NCBI GenBank assembly: GCA_024278775.1
Contig: JAJRSP010000217.1
Span: 1-11,713, forward strand
Origin: Planctomycetota bacterium
GTDB taxonomy: Bacteria > Planctomycetota > Phycisphaerae > UBA1845
Reading direction: 5' to 3'
DNA length: 11,713 bases
Shown here: positions 6,254 through 11,713 of the stretch, piece by piece
Layout: each line of letters starts with the position of its first letter
How positions within the stretch are numbered: position 1 is the first letter of the stretch
Program-made: the position numbers and the translations under genes
The notes under the pieces: model-generated
Database searches by the model: none
Told to the model about the DNA's origin: nothing
The model's input: only the letters and a program-made list of their open reading frames with translations

Positions 6254-8539
6254 GTGACTGAAGTATCTCGTACAGCCCCCGCTATACTCCAATTCGCTCG
6301 GAAGGAAGGCACCAAAGATGTCTTTTCCGGAAAGCGGGCGTATGCGCGATACCACATCGGCGTGAGTACCGAACTGACCACGGATCCCGCCAACCCCGAG
6401 GCATCCTGGCCTGTTGTGACACACAATGTGTCCGGTGCTGGTGTGGGGTTGTGGTCGACAGAACGATTGGCCGCTGGAACGGCGGTCCACGTTCGTGATA
6501 TCACCGAAGATTCCACGCCGACATGGCTTCCGGGACACGTTCAACATTGTTCGATGGGGATTCGTGGTTACCTGCTTGGTATTTGCTATGACTTTCCGGC
6601 GGAACCGGATCCCGTGGAGGAGCCGGTGTGCGACGAGTCTGATGCTCCCAAGCGACCGTCTCTTCAGAGTAAACTCCGTATCACACGCAGCAACACGATT
6701 ACGGCGCAGACGCGCCATATCGTCGGTGGGGCGGCCAGCGCGCTGACGGCCTACATCGTCAGCCACCAGATCACCGGTCAGATGCCCTCCCCCGGGTATT
6801 TCATTCTTCTGGCGCTGTTGAGTACGCTTGTGGGGGCGCTGGTGGGCTACCTGTTCGGATGTTTGTATGCCCGAGTCGAACGGCGTCACCTCCGCGCGTT
6901 GCGGCAAATGATTCGTGACGTGTCCGAGGGACGAACCGCCCATCCACCCGCCACCATCGCTGCGACGCGTGACCTGGCGGCGTTGTATAGCTCTCTGCGG
7001 GATTTGGGGGCTCGACTGCGTTTACGCAAAGAGGACGAACGGTTACAACGTCAGAAACTCGAAGACATTACGCAAGTGAAGAGCAACATTCTCGCGATTG
7101 TCTCTCACGATATGCGTACACCCCTGACGTCCATCCTATTATATGCCCAAATGTTGCTCGATGAACAGGGTGACTTCGATACGGCCGAGTGCAGGGGGTT
7201 CCTGGAAATCATCCACAGTGAATGCACACGGCTGGCACGCCTCGTCGACGACCTGCTCGAAGTTCAGCGACTCGAATCGGATCGTGCGAGCTGGGATATA
7301 CAGACGCATGATCTGACCGAAACCGTTCGGTCGTGTGTGAGCGTGTTTGAAGCGATGGCGAATAGTAAGGACATCACACTCCGCGTGGATTGCCAGCCGG
7401 ACCTACCCCCGATCGAAGCCGACGCGGATAAGCTTTCGCAAGTACTCAGCAACCTCGTGTCGAATGCGCTCAAGTATACGGAACCTGACGGTACCGTCGA
7501 AGTGGCGGTCCATCTGCAGGGCGACGATTTTATTCTCAGCGTGGCCGACAGTGGGCCGGGGATCGAACGTGATCAGTGGGATCAGATTTTCGACCGATTT
7601 ACGCAGATCCGCGACTTGAACACAAGTGATATCGCGGGTGTGGGACTGGGTCTGTACATCGTCAGAAAAATTGTTGAGCGACACGGAGGTTGCATCTGGC
7701 TCAACAGCGAAGTCGGTCAGGGTTCGGAGTTTATCGTGTCGATTCCCAAGGTGCGCCCGCCTGACTCCAAACCGAGCCGGCTCCCCGCGTTTGTGGGGCG
7801 AAAGGTGGTCGTGTGTGATTCGGATCCGGAGCTAGCGGCGATGGTGTCTCTGGTGTTGCGCCGTAACGGGTTGGAAGTACGGACCGCTCACTCGGCCAAC
7901 CGCCTGATGACCCATCTGGATCACGGAGATGTGGATCTTGTGATCACCGATGTGCTGCTACCCGACGCTTCCGGTGCGGAGCTTCTCGAACGTTTGATGA
8001 GTACAACTAGAAAGAACTACCGCGTGATCGTCCATAGTTATGACGGCGATGCGGATACCCTTGGTGCGAAAGGGATCGACGTGTTTCTCCGCCGCCCCGT
8101 ATCTCAGGACGATCTCATCGCGGCGGTCCAGAAGGCGTTGGGCAAGCGAAGCGACGAAGGACACAACATCGTTACGCTACAAGATGGCGTGATCGACATG
8201 GAGCGTCTGCACTCCTACTTTGTGGTGCGCGGTCACACGCCCATGCTTGCGGAGAGCCTTGAAGAGGCGGCTCAGCTCGTCCAGGAGTATGCGATTGATT
8301 GCGTCATTCTACCTGAAACCGCGCTGGACCACGAATGGAGCGAACTCAGCAGCCCGCCCTTCAGCCTGAACGCTCACACACGGGTGGTCGTGGCGTGCGA
8401 ATTCGTTGGACAGCCGCAGCAGGAGCTGGCCGGTGCCACCGGTGCCACTACCGTCACCTTTCATCACGGACAGGAACTAACCCTCGTGGAAGCGGCCGTC
8501 GCCCCCGGCGCATCGGTCCCGCAGGAGTGTGCCCTATGA
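6254..8539 (+). CDS. PilZ-containing membrane hybrid histidine kinase
   Basis: 761 residues. Residues 26-115 form a PilZ domain with both c-di-GMP contacts, RAYAR (Arg28, Arg32) and NVSGAG (Asn58, Ser60, Gly63). Two hydrophobic segments (about 155-173, weak, and 181-205, strong) suggest a membrane hairpin. A coiled linker (205-270) leads to HisKA with SHDMRTP (phospho-acceptor His285) and an HATPase domain: N-box NLVSNALKYT (Asn404), DSGPG (432-436), FDRF, GVGLGL (462-467). Next is a receiver (516-630) with Asp522, Asp524, acceptor Asp566 and Ser595, but Arg614 where Lys is normal. The last 110 residues look like a second, degenerate receiver without an acceptor Asp. The GTG start at 6254 has AGGCGGAAG upstream. 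It probably autophosphorylates and passes phosphate to the receiver encoded next. Binding of c-di-GMP is inferred from motifs. Confidence 0.88.
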   Translation: MTEVSRTAPAILQFARKEGTKDVFSGKRAYARYHIGVSTELTTDPANPEASWPVVTHNVSGAGVGLWSTERLAAGTAVHVRDITEDSTPTWLPGHVQHCSMGIRGYLLGICYDFPAEPDPVEEPVCDESDAPKRPSLQSKLRITRSNTITAQTRHIVGGAASALTAYIVSHQITGQMPSPGYFILLALLSTLVGALVGYLFGCLYARVERRHLRALRQMIRDVSEGRTAHPPATIAATRDLAALYSSLRDLGARLRLRKEDERLQRQKLEDITQVKSNILAIVSHDMRTPLTSILLYAQMLLDEQGDFDTAECRGFLEIIHSECTRLARLVDDLLEVQRLESDRASWDIQTHDLTETVRSCVSVFEAMANSKDITLRVDCQPDLPPIEADADKLSQVLSNLVSNALKYTEPDGTVEVAVHLQGDDFILSVADSGPGIERDQWDQIFDRFTQIRDLNTSDIAGVGLGLYIVRKIVERHGGCIWLNSEVGQGSEFIVSIPKVRPPDSKPSRLPAFVGRKVVVCDSDPELAAMVSLVLRRNGLEVRTAHSANRLMTHLDHGDVDLVITDVLLPDASGAELLERLMSTTRKNYRVIVHSYDGDADTLGAKGIDVFLRRPVSQDDLIAAVQKALGKRSDEGHNIVTLQDGVIDMERLHSYFVVRGHTPMLAESLEEAAQLVQEYAIDCVILPETALDHEWSELSSPPFSLNAHTRVVVACEFVGQPQQELAGATGATTVTFHHGQELTLVEAAVAPGASVPQECAL

Positions 8540-8916
8540 AACGCATCGTGGTTGTCGATGATGAACATCCCATTGTGGAGGGTCTGCGCTACCTGCTTCG
8601 CGCACCCGATCGCGATATTGTCGTGACGTATAGCGGCGATGAGGCGCTCAAGGCCATACACGAACAGGTGCCGGATCTATTGATTACCGATGTGATGATG
8701 CCGCACATGAGCGGACTCGAAGTCATCGCCACGCTCCGTGCCGCCTCGGCCACGAAGCATTTGCCCATCATCATCCTCACTGCGAAGGGTCGCGCGCAAG
8801 ATACGGCCGCCGCCCAAGATGCGTGGGGCGCGACCGTCATGGCCAAACCGTTCCAGCCGGCCAAGCTTCGCAACCTAGTCGATCAACTCCTGTCCGAGAC
8901 GCCCGTCGCGGTATAG
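8536..8916 (+). CDS. Stand-alone response-regulator receiver
   Basis: A single-domain CheY-like receiver of 126 residues. The full active site is present: Asp8, Asp9, phospho-acceptor Asp52 in LITDVMMP, Thr82 in LTAKG and Lys104 in AKPF. There is no output domain, so it acts by protein-protein contact or as a phosphate shuttle in a relay. ATG 8536 overlaps the kinase stop (ATGA, 4 bp) and has AGGAG at 8523-8527, so the two genes are translationally coupled and this is the likely partner of the hybrid kinase. The frame stays open further upstream, but only as a shadow of the kinase gene. It is convergent with the next gene (8-bp gap). Confidence 0.92.
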   Translation: MKRIVVVDDEHPIVEGLRYLLRAPDRDIVVTYSGDEALKAIHEQVPDLLITDVMMPHMSGLEVIATLRAASATKHLPIIILTAKGRAQDTAAAQDAWGATVMAKPFQPAKLRNLVDQLLSETPVAV

Positions 8917-8924
8917 ATGCCGGA

Positions 8925-9416
8925 CTATGACGCGGGGTGGCGTGCGATACTGGCGATCTTCGGGGATTCCACGGACACGTAATCGTGGTAGTTCATCTGG
9001 ATCGAACGTGACCTTGATCCACAGTTGAAGTTAATTCGCTCATTGTCTGCCAGTCGTTCGTCGCAGATCGTCGGTAAGCCAAACAAACTACCGAATGGTG
9101 GTATGGACCCAGGCTTCAGCCCCGTCAGGTCCATCAGTTCTTCGGGCGTCGCAAATCGCATGCGTTTGGAATGGACCAGTTTTCGTGCGGCCGAGCTTCG
9201 CAGTGACATGTCGGCCGGCATGACCAACATCACGAAACCTGTTTCCGCTTTTACGATCAGTGCCTTGGCACCGCTATGCAGCGACGTCCCTCGAACTTCC
9301 GCCGCCTCAGCGCTCGTACGGACTTCTGCGTGTGAGGTTAATTGATAATCAACATCGGCACATGACAGCAGCGACAAGAGCCGTTCGACGACATGGGGGG
9401 ACGGTGTATCGCTCAT
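8925..9416 (-). CDS. YbaK/ProX-type aminoacyl-tRNA deacylase
   Basis: 163 residues, the usual size for this single-domain editing family, which hydrolyses mischarged tRNAs in trans (for example Cys-tRNA-Pro in YbaK, Ala-tRNA-Pro in ProX). Signatures are TSHAEVRTSAEAA (27-39), GAKALIVKA with Lys51 (49-57), GLKPGSIPPFG (99-109) and CDERLADNERINFNCGS (118-134). Substrate class cannot be decided from these. It starts 18 bp behind nrdR on the same strand, and the two are probably one transcript. No strong ribosome site precedes ATG 9416, so translation may depend on the upstream gene. Confidence 0.87.
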   Translation of the reverse strand: MSDTPSPHVVERLLSLLSCADVDYQLTSHAEVRTSAEAAEVRGTSLHSGAKALIVKAETGFVMLVMPADMSLRSSAARKLVHSKRMRFATPEELMDLTGLKPGSIPPFGSLFGLPTICDERLADNERINFNCGSRSRSIQMNYHDYVSVESPKIASIARHPAS

Positions 9417-9434
9417 CGGAAATGAAGGGGACCG

Positions 9435-9938
9435 TTAGCTCGGCTCAAACAAAGACTGCTGTGCGGGAACATCCTCGGCGACGCGTTCACGCACATCCGT
9501 GATTTCCTCGATGAATTCATCGACGGAGGCATATTTTCGGTGAACACTCATGAAACGAACATAAGCCACGGTGTGCAGCCGTCGCAATTCCCTGCCTACG
9601 AGCCAGCCGATCTGGTCACTCGTCACTTCTCGATCGTAGCGCGAGAAGATGTCGCTCTCCACGCGGTCGGCCAGCGCCTGCACTTGCCCCTCACTGATGT
9701 CGAGCTTGATGCATGCCTTGTCCACTCCGCCGACGACATTGTCACGGTTGTACGGGACGCGTCGTCCGCTCGCTTTGATTACCGAAATGCGAAGCTCCTC
9801 CTCCAGCCGTTCCTTCGTGGTGAAACGGCGGCCGCAGCTCTGGCACACGCGGCGCCGACGTATCGCTCTACCGCCTTCCGTCAGACGAGAGTCGATCACC
9901 TTATTCGCATTTTCGCTGCAACTTGGGCAGAGCATCAT
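9435..9938 (-). CDS. nrdR: NrdR, transcriptional repressor of ribonucleotide reductase genes
   Basis: 167 residues. An N-terminal zinc ribbon has Cys4, Cys7, Cys32 and Cys35 (CPSC and CQSC, with the family hallmark GRRFTTKE), followed by an ATP-cone domain (about 50-140) that binds ATP/dATP and switches the oligomer between DNA-binding and free states. The VAYVRFMSVHRKY segment (124-136) is characteristic. ATG 9938 or ATG 9935 are both possible, one residue apart. The C-terminal tail (about 25 residues after the ATP cone) is a little longer than average. No ribonucleotide reductase gene lies in the window, so its targets are elsewhere. First gene of a probable operon with the tRNA deacylase. 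Confidence 0.95.
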   Translation of the reverse strand: MMLCPSCSENANKVIDSRLTEGGRAIRRRRVCQSCGRRFTTKERLEEELRISVIKASGRRVPYNRDNVVGGVDKACIKLDISEGQVQALADRVESDIFSRYDREVTSDQIGWLVGRELRRLHTVAYVRFMSVHRKYASVDEFIEEITDVRERVAEDVPAQQSLFEPS

Positions 9939-10015
9939 TCGATCCGCTGGTCACCCCGAGTGTCTGCTCCCTTCTCATCCAAGGGCATGGCCTCCGGGTG
10001 TGTGACTGTCCCGAG

Positions 10016-10045
10016 AGCGTACCGGCCCTGGATAAGACGTGTCAA
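10016..10045 (-). promoter_or_regulatory. Candidate promoter of nrdR
   Basis: A perfect TTGACA -35 hexamer (plus 10040-10045) stands 18 bp from TACGCT (plus 10016-10021), a poor -10 with 3 of 6 matches. The leader would be about 70 nt. The position between the divergent nrdR and hydrolase genes is right. Confidence 0.4.
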
Positions 10046-10132
10046 ATCGCCTACCCTTACGACTGCAGGCACGGGTGGGTCGTCCGCCCGCGTGCTGCGT
10101 GGGAACACCGGGCGTATCGTGTGAGGCTGAGT

Positions 10133-11038
10133 GTGGCTCGACTGATCCGAAAAGAACTGAATGGTGTGCATATTGCGGGATTTTCGCTCGCGGGCGAGGA
10201 GACGGTGGTGGCTGCGCCCGAGTGGAACGTCTGTTTCGACATCGGTCGGGCACCGCGTGAGGTGATTTCCATCGACAACGTGTGTCTGTCTCACGGTCAC
10301 ATGGATCATGCCGCGGGCATTGCGTATTACCTCTCGCAGCGCGGATTCATCGGTAATGTCCCGGGACGTGTGATCGTTCACCGTGACCTCGGGCAGCCGT
10401 TGCAGCGGCTTATGGAGGTCTGGGCGGACATCGAAGGACATCATTCGCCCGGTGTGATTGAGGGGGTTGTGCATCTGGAAGATGTGGAATTGCGGCGCGG
10501 ACTGATCGTTCGACCGTTTGACGTCAGCCACGCGGCCTCTGCGCTGGGGTTCACACTGTTGGATGTTCGTCACAAGCTCAAGCCGGAGTACCACGGAAAG
10601 AGTGGGCCGCATCTCGTGGCTTTGAAAAAACAGGGGATTGAGATCGAGGCACAGGTAGAGGTGCCCGTGCTCACATATTCCGGTGACACCGCACCGGGAC
10701 GATGGCTCGATCACGATTTCGTTCGCACCACCAGAGCGCTGATCCTGGAGTGTACGTTCTTCGACCGCGAGCATGTGGAGCGAGCTCGCGCCGGGCATCA
10801 CATTCACATTGATGATCTGCCCGCCATTCTGGAGGCGATCCCGGAGGCCCACGTGCTTCTGTCACACGTGACGCGTCGTACGGACATCCGATCTGCCAAG
10901 CGCATACTGGCTCGCAAGATTGATGCAAGAGACGTCGAGCGCGTATCGTTTTTAATGGATCGGCCTCCACGCGAAGGTCCGCCGCGAATCCCTTCTCCTC
11001 CCGTTCCGGCCGGCGTCTCCGTAGACCCCGCACGCTGA
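10133..11038 (+). CDS. RNase Z-like metallo-beta-lactamase-fold hydrolase
   Basis: 301 residues. Metal ligands are in the order expected for the RNase Z/ElaC branch: SHGHMDH (His54, His56, Asp58, His59), FDVSHAASALGF with His133, YSGDT with Asp185 and LSHVTRR with His245. A role in tRNA 3'-end processing is possible, and the tRNA-Arg gene in this window lacks CCA, so an enzyme of that kind is needed somewhere. Many paralogues have other substrates. I chose GTG 10133 because GAGG (10123-10126) lies 6 nt upstream. GTG 10121 is the alternative. The frame is open back to 9923, but those codons overlap nrdR and do not look like protein. The last 25 residues are a Pro-rich, probably disordered tail. 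Confidence 0.82.
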   Translation: MARLIRKELNGVHIAGFSLAGEETVVAAPEWNVCFDIGRAPREVISIDNVCLSHGHMDHAAGIAYYLSQRGFIGNVPGRVIVHRDLGQPLQRLMEVWADIEGHHSPGVIEGVVHLEDVELRRGLIVRPFDVSHAASALGFTLLDVRHKLKPEYHGKSGPHLVALKKQGIEIEAQVEVPVLTYSGDTAPGRWLDHDFVRTTRALILECTFFDREHVERARAGHHIHIDDLPAILEAIPEAHVLLSHVTRRTDIRSAKRILARKIDARDVERVSFLMDRPPREGPPRIPSPPVPAGVSVDPAR

Positions 11039-11069
11039 TCCGATCGAATGCCTGGGCCAACACGCCACC

Positions 11070-11097
11070 ACCGGATCCGGTAGAGGAGACTTTTTTT
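11070..11097 (+). terminator. Possible terminator of the hydrolase gene
   Basis: The perfect 12-bp palindrome ACCGGATCCGGT (11070-11081) is followed after 9 nt by seven T (11091-11097), about 30 bp behind the stop codon. The palindrome has no proper loop and the T-run is not adjacent, so this is a weak candidate. Confidence 0.25.
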
Positions 11098-11347
11098 CTC
11101 TCATTTTTACCACGTCCGGTTATATTTCACCCGGCGGGTAGGAGGGCGTGTTGTATCGGACGCCCATTCATTTGATTGAAAATAATACCTTCTTCCTTTA
11201 GACCCACTCAAGAAATACCGATCGCGCACGCGTACAGGCGCGCACAATGTTGGGGCGCATGCGAGGGTATGTGTGATCGAAATGGTCGACGTGGTGATGT
11301 TGCTGTTCCGCCGGCCTTTAGCTGATTGCGGAGAAGCCAACAGTGAA

Positions 11348-11369
11348 GTAGATCAGGCGGCGGATCTAC
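11348..11369. repeat. Operator-like inverted repeat before the PilJ-like gene
   Basis: GTAGATC (11348-11354) and GATCTAC (11363-11369) form a perfect 7-bp inverted repeat around an 8-bp spacer, 60 bp upstream of the GTG start. Size and position suit a dimeric regulator site; it could also be a leader hairpin. Confidence 0.35.
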
Positions 11370-11429
11370 CCGACGGAGGGTTACGAGGTTAGCGTGGCCC
11401 TCGAAGGCTCTTTATTGGGAGAGTGAACC

Positions 11430-11573
11430 GTGAAAGTATCCATGTCCTTCGTTGCGTGCCTGTGCTTGGCATGCGGTGTCTCGTTGAGCTTGGCGCAGGA
11501 GCCGACTGCAGAACAGAACGGCGTTATCCTCAACCTCTCGGGTCGCCAACGAATGTTGACCCAAAAGATGAGC
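11430..11573 (+). pseudogene. PilJ-type sensory protein, interrupted after codon 48
   Basis: The GTG start has GGGAGAG (11417-11423) 6 nt upstream. Residues 1-22 are a good Sec signal peptide (positive start, hydrophobic core, likely cleavage after SLSLA). Residues 34-48, LNLSGRQRMLTQKMS, are the hallmark opening of the PilJ-type ligand-sensing domain found in type IV pilus chemoreceptors and some nitrate sensors. Directly after Ser48 the similarity ends: the frame continues with YPGLFKLSPFLRPPC and stops at 11637-11639, giving a 69-residue product. The most likely cause is the insertion of the element described next. The rest of the gene would lie beyond the window, on the far side of it. 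Confidence 0.7.
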
Positions 11574-11605
11574 TATCCCGGATTATTCAAGCTTTCCCCT
11601 TTTTT

Positions 11606-11667
11606 ACGACCTCCTTGTGGGATAAACTACGGTTGCTGAAACACTTATCCCAAGACAAGGAGGTCGT
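11606..11667 (+). promoter_or_regulatory. 20-bp stem-loop that buries the ribosome site of the next frame
   Basis: ACGACCTCCTTGT (11606-11618) pairs with ACAAGGAGGTCGT (11655-11667) over 13 bp, and GGGATAA (11619-11625) with TTATCCC (11645-11651) over 7 bp. There is a 3-nt bulge (11652-11654) and a 19-nt loop. The Shine-Dalgarno sequence AAGGAGG (11657-11663) lies wholly in the right arm. A transcript entering from the host gene would fold and hide it, whereas one starting inside the stem or loop would leave it open. Confidence 0.7.
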
Positions 11668-11669
11668 TA

Positions 11670-11713
11670 ATGGTTGGACAGGCTGTTGCTCAGATTGGCT
11701 TTGACTTTTTCTC
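11670..11713 (+). CDS. Start of a probable transposase, cut by the window edge
   Basis: ATG 11670 follows AAGGAGG (11657-11663) by 6 nt, the best ribosome site in the window. Fourteen codons are visible: MVGQAVAQIGFDFF. That is too short to assign a family. The transposase call rests on position inside a disrupted gene and on the stem-loop over its ribosome site. Confidence 0.45.
   Translation, partial: MVGQAVAQIGFDFF

Larger units (their letters stand above)
11039..11429. other. Gene-free 391 bp before the PilJ-like gene
   Basis: No gene can be supported on either strand. The stretch holds several inverted repeats: ACCGGATCCGGT (11070-11081) followed by a T-run, GGGCGT/ACGCCC (11144-11165, 10-nt loop), a hairpin with a REP-like CGGCCTTTAGCTG core (11308-11331), and GTAGATC/GATCTAC (11348-11369). 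Between 11101 and 11210 it is locally AT-richer than the genes around it. Confidence 0.4.
11574..11713 (+). mobile_element. Left end of a probable insertion sequence, cut by the window edge
   Basis: Begins where PilJ-type homology ends. It contains a long stem-loop (11606-11667), a near-perfect Shine-Dalgarno sequence and a new open frame from 11670. A short non-coding end, then a hairpin covering the ribosome site, then a start codon is the layout of an insertion sequence left end. The exact boundary (about 11571-11576), the terminal repeat and target duplication cannot be checked because the right end is missing. Family not assigned. Confidence 0.55.

Noticed and set aside
5845..6516. 223-codon open frame on the minus strand
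   Set aside because: It runs antisense into the PilZ coding region, has an Arg/Thr/Ser-rich composition and shows no domain.
8335..8535. N-terminal extension of the receiver
   Set aside because: It is the kinase gene read in another frame; the receiver fold starts exactly at ATG 8536 with AGGAG upstream.
9923..10132. N-terminal extension of the metallo-hydrolase to ATG 9923
   Set aside because: It overlaps the nrdR start on the other strand and reads as non-protein sequence; the fold begins at about the GTG chosen, which has a GAGG site.
11107..11340. 77-codon open frame on the minus strand
   Set aside because: Low-complexity Arg/Thr/Ser peptide without a ribosome site or any recognisable motif, in a region full of inverted repeats.
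11423..11704. 93-codon open frame overlapping the PilJ-type start
   Set aside because: The other frame has the signal peptide, the PilJ hallmark and the correctly spaced ribosome site; this frame is its shadow.

Overview
Bacterial chromosome of moderately high GC. No gene identifies the lineage. The gene types present (a short CstA with a small partner, an EboB-like TatD hydrolase, a PilZ-fused hybrid kinase, a PilJ-type protein) and the patchy use of Shine-Dalgarno sites would fit a planctomycete or a related free-living bacterium. That is an impression, not a demonstration.

Layout. 1-78 holds the 5' end of an unidentified minus-strand gene. 225-298 is tRNA-Arg(CCU) on the minus strand. A cluster of CCGTAC repeats (362-406) lies between it and a CstA-type carbon-starvation/pyruvate-peptide transporter (480-2219), whose promoter places the start of the transcript at its ATG. 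A small conserved-looking companion gene follows (2252-2506). Convergent to it is a FluC/CrcB fluoride channel (2540-2923, minus), and divergent from that an EboB-like TatD-family metal hydrolase (3123-3947). After a gene-free 453 bp comes a PLP enzyme of the Cys/Met trans-sulfuration family (4401-5666). Just behind it is a REPIN-like inverted element (5692-5833) in a 587-bp gene-free stretch.

The central block is a signalling operon: a PilZ-transmembrane-histidine kinase-receiver-pseudoreceiver protein (6254-8539) overlapping by 4 bp a stand-alone receiver (8536-8916). The PilZ domain suggests that c-di-GMP feeds into the phosphorelay. On the minus strand nrdR (repressor of ribonucleotide reductase genes) is followed by a YbaK-type aminoacyl-tRNA deacylase, probably as one operon. 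Divergent from nrdR is an RNase Z-like metallo-beta-lactamase-fold hydrolase (10133-11038).

At the right edge a secreted PilJ-type sensory protein begins at 11430 with a good ribosome binding site and signal peptide, but homology stops at codon 48. What follows looks like the left end of an inserted mobile element: a 20-bp stem-loop that would bury a near-perfect Shine-Dalgarno sequence, then a new start codon at 11670 that runs off the window. This disrupted gene, the REPIN-like element, the apparently leaderless cstA and the PilZ-hybrid kinase are the points most worth a second look. I saw no CRISPR array, prophage or defence system, and no complete novel system.
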